From positions 2,232,001-2,296,000 of the forward strand of contig NZ_CP140155.1 in the NCBI RefSeq assembly GCF_034479375.1: a stretch of DNA of 64,000 bases, given 5' to 3'. How positions within the stretch are numbered: position 1 is the stretch's first letter; the number at the start of each line of letters is the position of its first letter. Below are positions 1 to 8,778 of the stretch, piece after piece. The stretch is from Rhodopseudomonas palustris (GTDB lineage: Bacteria > Pseudomonadota > Alphaproteobacteria > Rhizobiales > Xanthobacteraceae). The translations under genes were made by a program, and so were the position numbers. The notes under the pieces are model-generated. The model saw only the letters and a program-made list of their open reading frames with translations. It had not been told where the DNA came from and ran no database searches.

Positions 1-245
1 TTTCCGATCGATCGTGCCAGCCGACGGGCCGCCAGGCAATGCCGCGGACCCGACGCTTGGGTCGCGGAACGATGATGATCGTCCAAAGATTTCGCGCGGT
101 GCTGCGAATCCATTGCGCTATTCTCGATCTGCTCTGATTCGCCGCGTGCATTTCATCGCCTGCCGATCCGAGCCCGTGTGGTCGCCGCGTTGGTGTTGCT
201 CAAGTGTCTTTGCGCGCTCGGCGCCGAAGACGGAATGAACCCGAG
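1..245. other. Leading segment without a supported gene
   Basis: Short open frames here overlap each other in several frames and show no domain, signal peptide or good ribosome binding site. The segment may be an intergenic region shared with a gene lying left of the window. I see no clear promoter, hairpin or repeat in it. Confidence 0.4.
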
Positions 246-1277
246 ATGCTTCCCGGAGTCCGTTTCCTGTTCGCGGCGGTTGCGCTTGCGGTTTCGATGC
301 TGGTGTTTGGACTTGGCGCCGCGGCGTTGCTGCGCACCGCGCATGAACAATTTGCCAGCGCCCGGTCGATCCGGCCGGCCCAGACCACCCTCGCGATGCG
401 GCCGGTCGAGCCGGCGATGCCGACGCTCAGCCTGTTGCGAGTCGAGCCTCAGGTGATCGAGCCGAGAGCGCAGGACGAACAGCCGATCGCGGCCAAGGCC
501 GTTCAGGCGACGGAGCCATCGCTGCAAGCCGCCGATCTGGGCGCATCCGAAGCTGCGGGGCCGGCCCTACCGGATGCGATCGCGGCGCTGCCCAGGGCCG
601 AGCCGGAGCGACCCGAGACCAACGAGCCGCATCAGCGCGCCCTGCCCGCGACCGAGCAGATTATGACCGAGCAGACCATGGCCAAGCCGGTGTTGGCCGA
701 GCAGAACAGGCCGCAGGAGGCCGGCCAACAAGTTGGACCGGCGGCTCTGGCAACGCAGGAGGCCGCCGCCCCGGCGCATGTCCCCGAGACCGCAACCAAG
801 CCGGAGCCGGCCCCTTCGGAAGCCGCCGCGATGGAAGCCGAAAAGCCGGCAGCGCCCGCGACGGCGATCGAACAAGACCCACCGCACGCGTCCACCGAAA
901 TTGCGACGCCGGAGCCGGCCAAGAGCGAGCCCGTAGCGCTCGATCTGCCGCAGGTCGCAGCGCTCACTGGCCCGATCCCGACGCCGAAGCCCGATCCGCG
1001 AGCTCCGACCAAGCCAGCCGCGCAGTCATTCGAGCAGCCGGCCAAGCCTGAAGCGGAGGCGGCAGATCAAGCCGCCAAGCCCGGCGGCCAGGAATCGACC
1101 GGCTCGATCCGCGAGCCTGAACCGAAAGCGGAGCGGCCGGCGGCGACAGGGCCGAAGGCCGGCAAGCCGGCGCAGGCCAAGGTCAAGCGTCGCCGGCAGG
1201 TCGAGGGGCGGCGCGCGCGCCCGGTGGCCAACCGACCGTCGACGGAGCTATCGCCGTTCGGCCTGCCCCCGACCTGA
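246..1277 (+). CDS. Membrane-anchored Pro/Ala/Glu-rich protein of unknown function
   Basis: 343 aa from the ATG at 246. An in-frame start at 204 would add a basic leader (LRARRRRR) ahead of the same protein, so the exact start is uncertain. One hydrophobic segment (about residues 4-28, FLFAAVALAVSMLVFGLG) is followed by more than 300 residues rich in Pro, Ala, Glu and Gln, ending in a basic patch (KVKRRRQ) and a short Pro-rich tail. No catalytic domain is visible. The shape, an N-terminal anchor plus an extended low-complexity arm, resembles periplasm-spanning or TonB-like linkers, but no TonB C-terminal domain is present. Function unknown. It is convergent with sseA, 13 bp away. Confidence 0.6.
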   Translation: MLPGVRFLFAAVALAVSMLVFGLGAAALLRTAHEQFASARSIRPAQTTLAMRPVEPAMPTLSLLRVEPQVIEPRAQDEQPIAAKAVQATEPSLQAADLGASEAAGPALPDAIAALPRAEPERPETNEPHQRALPATEQIMTEQTMAKPVLAEQNRPQEAGQQVGPAALATQEAAAPAHVPETATKPEPAPSEAAAMEAEKPAAPATAIEQDPPHASTEIATPEPAKSEPVALDLPQVAALTGPIPTPKPDPRAPTKPAAQSFEQPAKPEAEAADQAAKPGGQESTGSIREPEPKAERPAATGPKAGKPAQAKVKRRRQVEGRRARPVANRPSTELSPFGLPPT

Positions 1278-1290
1278 CAAAGCCCTCAAC

Positions 1291-2148
1291 TCAGGCCGGT
1301 CCCGTCGCGATCGGCGGCCCCTCGGGCAGGCCCCATTCGGACCACGAACCGTCGTAGAGCGCGGTGCCGCGGACGCCGAGCCGATACAGCGCCAGCGTCA
1401 ACACCAGCGCAGATACACCGGAGCCGCAACTCGTGACGATCGGACGACCGAGATCAACGCGCGCGCGGGCGAAGGCCTGGCGCAACTCGTCGCGCGACTT
1501 CATCAGACCCGTGCTTGCGTCGAACAATTCATTGTACGGCAGATTGCGGCTGCCCGGGATGTGCCCGGCCCGCAGGCCGGGACGCGGCTCCGGCACGCGG
1601 CCTTCGAAGCGATCGGCGGCGCGGGCGTCGATCACCTGCTCGGCGCCGCTTTCGAGATTGGCGACCATCTGCTGCTGGCTGCGCAGATAGTTCGGATCGA
1701 GCTTTGCATTGAACGTGCCGGGCTCAGGCGACGGTTTGCCGGGCTCGGTCCGCCGGCCTTCCGCCTGCCACTTCTTCAATCCGCCTTCGAGAATACGAAC
1801 ATTGTCGTGACCGAACGACAAGAACATCCACCACGCCCGCGGCGCCGCGACCCAGCCGCCGGCATCGTACACCACCACGGTGTCGCCGGACGACACGCCC
1901 ATCGCTGCGACGTCGCGTGCGAACTGCGCGGCGTCCGGATACATATGCGGCCGCGCATCGCCGCGATCGCAGACCTCCTCGACGTCGAAATACACCGCGC
2001 CGGGAATGTGCGAAGCGAGATAGTCGTCGCCGGGCCGCGGCAGCACGCCCGGCATCTTGAACGACGCGTCGAGCACCTTGACCCTGGGATCACCGAGGTG
2101 CGCGGCAAGCCATTCGGTGGAGACCAGCGGGTCGTCGGTAGCAGTCAT
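1291..2148 (-). CDS. sseA: 3-mercaptopyruvate sulfurtransferase (two-rhodanese-domain protein)
   Basis: 285 aa, the usual length of the family. Two rhodanese domains: an inactive N-terminal one (about residues 8-130, with SHIPGAVYFD) and a catalytic C-terminal one (about 160-280, with AGHIPGSRN). The active-site loop is CGSGVSA with Cys241, which is the mercaptopyruvate type rather than the thiosulfate type. The enzyme moves sulfur from 3-mercaptopyruvate to thiols or cyanide in the cytoplasm. I start at the ATG at 2148; the open frame runs on to 2727, but that part is out of register with the family and overlaps the next gene. A second rhodanese gene lies just upstream on the same strand, so the two may share a transcript. 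Confidence 0.88.
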   Translation of the reverse strand: MTATDDPLVSTEWLAAHLGDPRVKVLDASFKMPGVLPRPGDDYLASHIPGAVYFDVEEVCDRGDARPHMYPDAAQFARDVAAMGVSSGDTVVVYDAGGWVAAPRAWWMFLSFGHDNVRILEGGLKKWQAEGRRTEPGKPSPEPGTFNAKLDPNYLRSQQQMVANLESGAEQVIDARAADRFEGRVPEPRPGLRAGHIPGSRNLPYNELFDASTGLMKSRDELRQAFARARVDLGRPIVTSCGSGVSALVLTLALYRLGVRGTALYDGSWSEWGLPEGPPIATGPA

Positions 2149-2261
2149 CGGGAAATCTCCGCCGCAGGCGCATGAAAGACAGCATCGCCGGACGCTGTCC
2201 GGAACGACACCGTCATTGAGAAAACCGCCGCGCCGGTCAAGCCCGCGCGCGCCGCTTCGGC

Positions 2262-2687
2262 TCAGCCTTTCGGCTTCTTCGGCACCCAGGCCTCGATCGG
2301 CCCGCCGGCGTCGCGCCAGGCGGCGAAGCCGCCTTCGATATGCGCGACCGGCTTCAGCCCCATGTCCTGCGCGGTCTTCGCCGCCAGCGCCGAGCGCAGG
2401 CCGCCGGCGCAATAGAATACGAACTTCTTGTCGCCCTGAAACACCGGCTTGGCATAGGGGCTTTCCGGATCGATCCAGAATTCCAGCATGCCGCGGGTAC
2501 AGGCGAACGATCCGGGGATGCGGCCGTCGCGTTCGATCTCGCGCGGATCGCGGATATCGACGATCACCACGTCGCTGGCCGGGCCGGCCTGATGCAGCGC
2601 GATCGCGTCGGCGGTGCCGATAGTTTCGATCTCGGCATTGGCCTCGTCGAGCAGCGCCTTGATGCCGCGCGTGATAGTCTGGGGCAT
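2262..2687 (-). CDS. Single-domain rhodanese-like sulfurtransferase
   Basis: 141 aa, one rhodanese domain (about residues 20-135). DIRDPREIERDGRIPGS is the typical CH2A region, and the active-site loop FYCAGGLRSA contains Cys93, so the protein should be able to carry a persulfide. The C-terminus ends in a Lys/Pro tail (VPKKPKG). It lies upstream of sseA on the same strand with a 113-bp gap. The ATG at 2687 follows a weak ribosome binding site. The substrate is unknown; sulfur relay with the neighbouring SseA is a guess from position only. Confidence 0.8.
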   Translation of the reverse strand: MPQTITRGIKALLDEANAEIETIGTADAIALHQAGPASDVVIVDIRDPREIERDGRIPGSFACTRGMLEFWIDPESPYAKPVFQGDKKFVFYCAGGLRSALAAKTAQDMGLKPVAHIEGGFAAWRDAGGPIEAWVPKKPKG

Positions 2688-2722
2688 GGTCGTTCCTTGC
2701 GTCGTTTCTTATCAGTTGCTCA

Positions 2723-2818
2723 GTCATTCCGGGGCGCGCGAAGCGCGAACCCGGAATCTCGCTGTTTTGATCGCAGAGATTCCGGGTTCACGAGCTGGCG
2801 CTCGCGCCCCGGAATGAC
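2723..2818. repeat. Intergenic palindrome, CATTCCGGGGCGCGC family
   Basis: An imperfect inverted repeat of about 96 bp. The outer arms are GTCATTCCGGGGCGCGCG and its complement ending GCCCCGGAATGAC; an inner pair is CCGGAATCTC / GAGATTCCGG. It sits between the rhodanese gene and the VWA gene. A relative with the same arms is at 53377-53524. Short intergenic palindromes of this kind are common in Bradyrhizobiaceae genomes. It could also terminate transcription of the VWA gene. Confidence 0.75.
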
Positions 2819-2835
2819 GCCTGGAAGATAGTCGC

Positions 2836-4011
2836 TCAGCGCACCAGCTCGCGCATCGCGCCTTCCAGGCCCTCGATCGTGATCGGATACATCCGCTCTG
2901 AAAACAGCCGGCGGATGATCGTGGTCGACTCCGAGTAGTCCCAGTGCCGCTGCGCCACCGGATTGAGCCAGACGGCATGCGGATAGGTCCGCAGCACGCG
3001 GTCGAGCCAGACCGAGCCGGCCTCCTCGTTGACGTGTTCCACCGAGCCACCCGGCACCATGATCTCGTAAGGGCTCATCGAGGCGTCGCCGACGAACACG
3101 ACCTTGTAGTCGTGCGGGAACTTGTGCAGCACGTCCCAGGTCGGGGTGCGGTCGGTGAAGCGCCGCTTGTTCTGCTTCCACACGCCTTCATAGAGGCAAT
3201 TGTGGAAGTAAAAATATTCCATGTGCTTGAATTCGCTCTTCGCCGCCGAGAACAGTTCCTCGACCTGCGCGACGTGCGAATCCATCGAGCCACCGATATC
3301 GAAGAACACCAGCACCTTGACGGCGTTGCGCCGCTCGGGCCGCATATGCACGTCGAGATAGCCGTGATTGGCGGTTTCGCGGATCGTGGTGTCGAGATCG
3401 AGTTCGTCCGGGGCGCCGGTCCGGGCGAATTTGCGCAGGCGGCGCAGCGCCACCTTGATGTTGCGGATGCCGAGTTCGACGTTGCCGTCGAGATCCTTGA
3501 ACTCGCGCTTGTCCCACACCTTGACGGCGCGCTGGTGGCGGCTCTTTTCCTGGCCGATCCGCACGCCTTCCGGATTGTAGCCTTCGGCACCGAACGGCGA
3601 GGTGCCGGCGGTGCCGATCCACTTGTTGCCGCCCTGGTGCCGCTCCTTCTGTTCCTCGAGGCGCTTCTTCAGCGTCTCCATGAGCTTGTCCCAGCCCATC
3701 GCCTCGATCTGCTTCTTCTCTTCCTCGGTGAGATATTTCTCCGCCAGCTTCTTCAGCCATTCGGCGGGAATGTCCGCCTTCTCCATGGCGTCGAGAAGGT
3801 TCTCGAGCCCCTTGAACACGCTGCCGAAAACACGATCGAACTTATCGAGATTGCGCTCGTCCTTCACCAGCGCGGCGCGCGACAGATAGTAGAAATTCTC
3901 CACGCTCTGATCCGCCAGGTCGGCGTCGAGCGCCTCCATCAGCGTCAGATATTCGCGGAGCGTGACCGGGACCTGGGCGTCGCGCAGCGACGTGAAAAAC
4001 TGAAGGAACAT
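2836..4011 (-). CDS. VWA domain (CoxE-like) protein, probable partner of a MoxR AAA+ ATPase
   Basis: 391 aa from the ATG at 4011 (MFLQFFTSLRDAQVPVTLREY). The N-terminal half, with many helices and a KKLAEKYLTEEEKK stretch, matches the CoxE/YehP type of VWA protein. The C-terminal half holds the VWA fold, with a degenerate metal-ion site: FFDIGGSMDSHV replaces the classic DxSxS with DIGGS. VFVGDASMSPYEI lies near the end. Such proteins work with MoxR ATPases to assemble or insert metals into large complexes. A MoxR gene is 2.6 kb away at 6588-7430, on the other strand. The target complex cannot be named from this window. Confidence 0.8.
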   Translation of the reverse strand: MFLQFFTSLRDAQVPVTLREYLTLMEALDADLADQSVENFYYLSRAALVKDERNLDKFDRVFGSVFKGLENLLDAMEKADIPAEWLKKLAEKYLTEEEKKQIEAMGWDKLMETLKKRLEEQKERHQGGNKWIGTAGTSPFGAEGYNPEGVRIGQEKSRHQRAVKVWDKREFKDLDGNVELGIRNIKVALRRLRKFARTGAPDELDLDTTIRETANHGYLDVHMRPERRNAVKVLVFFDIGGSMDSHVAQVEELFSAAKSEFKHMEYFYFHNCLYEGVWKQNKRRFTDRTPTWDVLHKFPHDYKVVFVGDASMSPYEIMVPGGSVEHVNEEAGSVWLDRVLRTYPHAVWLNPVAQRHWDYSESTTIIRRLFSERMYPITIEGLEGAMRELVR

Positions 4012-4182
4012 GGCCGACAGATTGCCCGACCCTGCGCGCTCGTCAAGGTGCAATACCTTCGCAGCGGCTGTTGAAAACTCCGGCCGGAACCGCGAATGCC
4101 CTCAATCGGACCGATCGGATTATCGGTTGGGTAATCTAAGCCGGTGCACTGCTGTGCCTGCAACGAAGCCCCCTGCAGGCCG

Positions 4183-6117
4183 ATGATTTCCCCTATTCTC
4201 CCATCGTCCAATCCGATCGGCCGGCTGTCGACGCCGGCCCTGATCGTCACGCTGTTCGTGCTGGCGATGAGCGCCTGCGTGCTCGCGCTAGTGGTTTGGA
4301 AGGGTTACGACGCGAGGCGCAACGCGCTGGCGCAGAGCGAGACGGAGATGCGCAATCTGGCGCATTCGCTCGCGGAACACGCCAACCACACGATGCAGGC
4401 GGCCGACGTGGTGATGGACGACATCGTCGCCTTTCTTCGGTTCCAGCCGTTTCCCGATCGCGCATCGTTCAACGCGCGGCTGCGCGAAATTTCGGACAAG
4501 CTGCAGCAGATCAAGGAACTGGCGATCCTCGACGCGAAGGGCGACGTCGAATACGCGTCGATCACCCCGCTTCCTCCTATCAACAATGCCGACCGTGACT
4601 ACTTCACCTATCACCGGGATCACGCCGACCCCAAACCGCTGATCACCGGACCGGTCGTCTCCCGCACGTCCGGGCAACCGGTGATTGCAGTGACTCGGCG
4701 CCTCGAAACGGCGAACGGCGACTTTGCGGGCATTGTCATCGCGACGATCGAGAGCGACTATTTCAACGACTTCTACAAGACCTTCGACCTCGGCGCCGGC
4801 GGTGGAATCACGTTGTCCAGCAGCGACGGCAAAGTCGTGATTCGCTGGCCGCCGACGAAGGACGGACGTGACCTGTCGAAGAGCCAGTTGTTCGAGCGTC
4901 TGCTGCCGCGCAGCCCCGTCGGATACAATCTTGCAACCTCTCCGTTCGACGGCCTCCAGAAATACTATGCCTACGAGCGACTATCCCTTTATCCGCTCGT
5001 CGTCACGGTCGCACGCACCGAAGTGTCGGTGCTGGCGGACTGGCGCGAGGCGATCCGCTCCGACGCGGTGGTGGCGATGGCGGTGCTCGCCTGCATCGTG
5101 CTGCTGGCTGCCGGGCTCGCGGTGCAACTGCGCAACCGCGAGCGCTTCGAGAAGCTGCTGCGCGAGCGCGACGCGCGTCATCGCCTGATCGACGCGAACA
5201 TCGGCGACGTCGTCGTTGTGCTCGACGGCCAGGGCGTCCTGACCTTCGTATCGATGTCGGTCGAGACGGTGCTCGGCTTCAGCCCCGAGGAGATGCTCGG
5301 CCGCGTGTATCTCGACATGATGCACCCCGACGACGTCGCGGGACTACGGTCGATCGGCAAGCGTCTGCCTCATGCCCCCAACGGCCTGCGCGCCGAGTTC
5401 CGCATGGAACGAGCCGACGGCACGCTCGTCTGGCTCGAGGCCAATTTCAGGTTCACTCGCCAGGACAGCCGGCCGGAACGCAATATCGTCTGCACGCTGC
5501 GCGACGTCACTCGCCGCAAGGAGGTGGAGGACGAAGTCGAGGCCCTGAATTCCCGCCTCGCGGAAATGGCCAGAACCGACGCCCTCACCGGCCTACCGAA
5601 CCGCCGAGCGCTCGATGATTTCATCGCCAGCGAATTCAAGGCGAGGCGAGATCTGTCGGTGCTGATGATCGACGTCGACGATTTCAAAGGCTTCAACGAC
5701 CGTCTCGGCCACCATGCCGGCGACGAGGCTCTCCGACAACTCGGTGGATTGCTGGCCGGGACCGCAGCGAGTGCAGGCGGCTTCGCCGCGCGCTACGGCG
5801 GCGAGGAGTTCACCATCGTCCTGCCCGGCATAGCGATGGCGGCCGCATTCGTCTTCGCCGAAGACCTGCAGGCAGCCGTCCGGTCGCTCGGTATCGTCAA
5901 CCCCAGCGCGACGCGCGGCAGACTGACCGTGAGCATCGGCATCGCCGGCAAGGTCTCCGCCGTCTGCGATCCTGCAACGCTGCTTCGCTGTGCGGATATC
6001 GCGCTGTACGAGGCGAAGCGGCGCGGCCGCGATTGCAGCGTGGTGGCGCCTGCCTATGTCGGCGACGCCGGATCGCTGGTCCCCGACGTATCCACCCGGA
6101 CCGGCACGCCCGCCTGA
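4183..6117 (+). CDS. Membrane-bound diguanylate cyclase with periplasmic sensor, PAS and GGDEF domains
   Basis: 644 aa from the ATG at 4183; a GTG at 4144 would add 13 residues. Order: TM helix (about residues 15-36), a periplasmic Cache-like sensor (about 40-290), a second TM helix (about 293-316), PAS (about 345-455) and GGDEF (about 475-630). The active-site signature is RYGGEEF (about 536-543), so synthesis of cyclic di-GMP from two GTP is expected. No RxxD inhibitory site is seen just before the signature, where the sequence reads GGFAARY. The periplasmic domain has DRDYFTYHRDHADPKPLITGPV, typical of double-Cache sensors. The ligand is unknown. It is divergent from the VWA gene. Confidence 0.87.
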   Translation: MISPILPSSNPIGRLSTPALIVTLFVLAMSACVLALVVWKGYDARRNALAQSETEMRNLAHSLAEHANHTMQAADVVMDDIVAFLRFQPFPDRASFNARLREISDKLQQIKELAILDAKGDVEYASITPLPPINNADRDYFTYHRDHADPKPLITGPVVSRTSGQPVIAVTRRLETANGDFAGIVIATIESDYFNDFYKTFDLGAGGGITLSSSDGKVVIRWPPTKDGRDLSKSQLFERLLPRSPVGYNLATSPFDGLQKYYAYERLSLYPLVVTVARTEVSVLADWREAIRSDAVVAMAVLACIVLLAAGLAVQLRNRERFEKLLRERDARHRLIDANIGDVVVVLDGQGVLTFVSMSVETVLGFSPEEMLGRVYLDMMHPDDVAGLRSIGKRLPHAPNGLRAEFRMERADGTLVWLEANFRFTRQDSRPERNIVCTLRDVTRRKEVEDEVEALNSRLAEMARTDALTGLPNRRALDDFIASEFKARRDLSVLMIDVDDFKGFNDRLGHHAGDEALRQLGGLLAGTAASAGGFAARYGGEEFTIVLPGIAMAAAFVFAEDLQAAVRSLGIVNPSATRGRLTVSIGIAGKVSAVCDPATLLRCADIALYEAKRRGRDCSVVAPAYVGDAGSLVPDVSTRTGTPA

Positions 6118-6226
6118 GTCGACCCGGCCGGCGGCTTCACTGCCTAGACCTCGCGGGTTTTTCGACTAAAGTCCCCGGGCTTGGCCTCAAACGGCCGGTT
6201 GAACACAGAATCACTTGGGGGATGTC

Positions 6227-6481
6227 ATGGGGATCGATTCCATCATCGTCTGGCTGCTGGTCGGCGCGATCGCGGGCTGGCTCGCGGGACTGCTGGTGCG
6301 CGGCGGCGGGTTCGGCCTGATCGGCAACATCGCGATCGGCATCGTCGGCGCGGTCGTCGCCGGCTGGTTGCTGCCGTTCCTCGGCGTCAATCTCGGAACC
6401 GGCATCTTCCGCGCCATTATCAACGCGGCGATCGGCGCGGTGATCGTCCTGGTGCTGCTGGCTATGATCCGCAGAGCCTGA
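6227..6481 (+). CDS. GlsB/YeaQ/YmgE family small stress membrane protein
   Basis: 84 aa and almost entirely hydrophobic, with three predicted membrane segments and Gly-rich turns (VGAIAGWLAGLLVRGGGFG, then GNIAIGIVGAVVAGWLLP). This is the transglycosylase-associated (GlsB/YeaQ) family, usually linked to envelope or general stress. I place the start at the ATG at 6227, where TTGGGGGATGTC directly upstream serves as the ribosome binding region; a TTG at 6215 is also in frame. It lies 109 bp after the diguanylate cyclase and before moxR, all on the plus strand. No EcfG-type motif was found upstream. Precise function unknown. Confidence 0.8.
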   Translation: MGIDSIIVWLLVGAIAGWLAGLLVRGGGFGLIGNIAIGIVGAVVAGWLLPFLGVNLGTGIFRAIINAAIGAVIVLVLLAMIRRA

Positions 6482-6587
6482 TACCGAAGTTCACAGCGAT
6501 GTGCGGCCGCCGTCCGCGGCCGCGCGCTCACGACAAAAGCAACAAGAACGGGCGCGCGCGCCTGATGACAGACGAGGCAGAAAACGC

Positions 6588-7430
6588 ATGAAGTTCACCG
6601 GCACCAAGGATTACGTGGCGACCGACGATCTCAAGGTCGCCGTCAATGCGGCGATCGTCCTCGAACGGCCGCTCTTGGTGAAAGGCGAGCCCGGCACCGG
6701 CAAGACCGTGCTGGCCGAGGAAGTCGCCAAGGCGCTCGATGCGCCGCTGCTGACCTGGCACATCAAGTCGACCACCAAGGCGCAGCAGGGCCTCTACGAA
6801 TACGACGCCGTGTCACGGCTCCGCGACAGCCAGCTCGGCGATCCGCGCGTCTCCGACATTTCCAACTACATCAAGCGCGGCAAGCTGTGGGAAGCGTTCA
6901 CCCACGGCCAGCGCCCGGTGCTGCTGATCGACGAGATCGACAAGGCCGATATCGAGTTTCCGAACGACCTTCTGCTCGAACTCGACCGGATGGAATTCCA
7001 CGTCTACGAGACCGGCGAGACCGTCAAGGCCGAGAAGCGCCCGATCGTGATGATCACTTCGAACAACGAGAAGGAACTGCCCGACGCGTTCCTGCGCCGT
7101 TGCTTCTTCCACTACATCAAGTTCCCGGACGCCGACACTATGCAGGCGATCGTCGACGTGCACTTCCCCGGGATCAAGCAACGGCTGGTGGCCGAGGCGC
7201 TGAAGATCTTCTTCGAGGTGCGCGACGTACCCGGCTTGAAGAAGAAGCCGTCGACCTCCGAACTGCTCGACTGGCTGAAACTGCTGCTCAACGAGGAAAT
7301 GAGCCCGGAGCAGTTGCGCGAACGCGACCCTCGCAAGCTGATCCCGCCGCTGCACGGCGCGCTGCTCAAGAACGAGCAGGACGTGCATCTGTTCGAACGA
7401 CTGGCGTTTCTGAGCCGCCGCGAGGTGTGA
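6588..7430 (+). CDS. MoxR-family AAA+ ATPase
   Basis: 280 aa. Walker A GEPGTGKT at residues 33-40, Walker B VLLIDEIDKAD near 112, and a sensor-1 like MITSNNEKELPDAFLRRC. The protein begins MKFTGTKDYVATDDL, as in CoxD/MoxR-type ATPases that pair with CoxE-like VWA proteins; such a protein is at 2836-4011. Expected role: an ATP-driven chaperone for metal insertion or complex maturation. The frame is open upstream to 6501, but the ATG at 6588 starts the conserved region. The hairpin at 7478-7496 probably ends its transcript. Confidence 0.85.
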   Translation: MKFTGTKDYVATDDLKVAVNAAIVLERPLLVKGEPGTGKTVLAEEVAKALDAPLLTWHIKSTTKAQQGLYEYDAVSRLRDSQLGDPRVSDISNYIKRGKLWEAFTHGQRPVLLIDEIDKADIEFPNDLLLELDRMEFHVYETGETVKAEKRPIVMITSNNEKELPDAFLRRCFFHYIKFPDADTMQAIVDVHFPGIKQRLVAEALKIFFEVRDVPGLKKKPSTSELLDWLKLLLNEEMSPEQLRERDPRKLIPPLHGALLKNEQDVHLFERLAFLSRREV

Positions 7431-7477
7431 GCCGCGCAGCCGCCGGCTCGCCCGCGGTTTCGAACAAAGCTCGCAAG

Positions 7478-7496
7478 GCCCGGGTCTGTCCCGGGC
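7478..7496 (+). terminator. Hairpin terminator after moxR
   Basis: GCCCGGG, a 5-nt loop and CCCGGGC form a perfect 7-bp GC stem, followed by ATTGCCGTTTT. It lies 48 bp past the moxR stop and before the convergent DUF1963 gene, so it may serve both directions. Confidence 0.6.
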
Positions 7497-7539
7497 ATTG
7501 CCGTTTTCGTCACGTGCAGGCCACGGCGATCACCGCAAC

Positions 7540-8691
7540 TCACGTGAATTGGATTGCCAATTCGGCCGTCTCGAACCGCCGTCCGGCGAGGTCTTGCTTG
7601 GATAGGAAGTAGTAGAGGAACCCGCCTGGCCCCCAGCCGGCGATTTCGCTGCCGTTGGTGTAGCCGTCGAGCTGCATCAGCAATCGGTACTGATCGAACG
7701 GCTGATCCAGGGTGAACTCGAAACTCTCGCCCTGCAGCAGATCCGGCCAGCCGAGCAGCTTGCTGCGATTGCACGGATAGTCGAGTTCGGCGGGAAAACC
7801 ATAGCGGTGCAGATCGTCGCGGAAGCGCTTGTAGATGTCGCGCCGCGGCCGATCCGGCAGGATGGCCTCGATGATGCGACTTTCCGGGTCCGGCAGATCC
7901 CACATCGGCCGGAACGTCAGCTCGGCGCGTGGAAACACCGTGAGCATTTCCAGTGGCGGCTCCGCCGGCATCAGATTTTCGGTTTCGGGCCAATGATACA
8001 GCGCACCGCCCTGCCCGGTGAGCAGACATCCCATCACCGTGTCGTGGTCGCCGAAGCACGACAGCAGGCCTTGCGACGGCAACGCCTCCGCGCCCGGCAG
8101 GCCGCGTAGGTCGGCGCAGTTGATCTGGCCGAGGAACAGCATCGGCTCGGTCGCGGCGACCGGCCAGCGCCAATCCGGCGGTGCGCAGGGCATGCCGCCG
8201 AGCCGGGAGCCGTCGATCGGCGCGTGGGCGCGCGCCGTCTGAGGCCACAGCCCGATCGCGGGACGAAGCTGGCGCAGCAGCGCCGCGGCCTCCAGCGGCA
8301 ACGCGGCGATGAGGCGCTGCGCGATCTCGGAGACCTCCATCGCCGGTGGGGGCGGGTGGCGCGCGGGCCAGAATATCGGATGATCATCGAGGATGCCGGC
8401 GTCTGCCGAGCCGGGCGGGACCGCCGAGCGCCCTCGTCCGTCGGCGGCACAGGCGTCCGATCTCCGCAGCGCCTGCTCCACACTCAGGACGACCTCCGGA
8501 TCGGCATGCGTGAGCAATTCGCGCAGCCGATCGAGGCCGCCGACGTGCGCGACCAACTCACGCTCGATCCGCGCCTGTTCGTGGAACTGACGATTGAGCG
8601 CGCCAATATGCTCGATCGTGGCGCGACTGCGGACGTTGTCGAGCCAAGCTTGCAGCAGTTCGGCGTCGGATCGCTGGACCAGTTCGTTCAT
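7540..8691 (-). CDS. DUF1963 domain protein (YwqG-like)
   Basis: 383 aa from the ATG at 8691, which has a good Shine-Dalgarno (GGGAGG). The N-terminal 100 residues are helical and unassigned. From about residue 140 onward it matches the DUF1963/YwqG family: SRLGGMPCAPPDWRWP, LFLGQINCADL and, near the end, LLMQLDGYTNGSEIAGWGPGGFLYYF are hallmark segments. The family has no known biochemical function and is often found next to toxin-immunity or hydrolase genes. Here it is divergent from vanA and may share the intergenic GTATAC operators. A longer frame to 8772 is open but lacks a ribosome binding site. Confidence 0.75.
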   Translation of the reverse strand: MNELVQRSDAELLQAWLDNVRSRATIEHIGALNRQFHEQARIERELVAHVGGLDRLRELLTHADPEVVLSVEQALRRSDACAADGRGRSAVPPGSADAGILDDHPIFWPARHPPPPAMEVSEIAQRLIAALPLEAAALLRQLRPAIGLWPQTARAHAPIDGSRLGGMPCAPPDWRWPVAATEPMLFLGQINCADLRGLPGAEALPSQGLLSCFGDHDTVMGCLLTGQGGALYHWPETENLMPAEPPLEMLTVFPRAELTFRPMWDLPDPESRIIEAILPDRPRRDIYKRFRDDLHRYGFPAELDYPCNRSKLLGWPDLLQGESFEFTLDQPFDQYRLLMQLDGYTNGSEIAGWGPGGFLYYFLSKQDLAGRRFETAELAIQFT

Positions 8692-8778
8692 GCCCGCCTC
8701 CCATCGGAACAGGCTAACGGAACAAACAACGAACTTTCCAGTCAGGATTTTCCCGTCCGTCACTTCAACCATTACTCA

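Noticed and set aside
2149-2727. Upstream extension of the sseA frame
   Set aside because: It overlaps the rhodanese gene at 2262-2687 in another frame and has no similarity to any sulfurtransferase.
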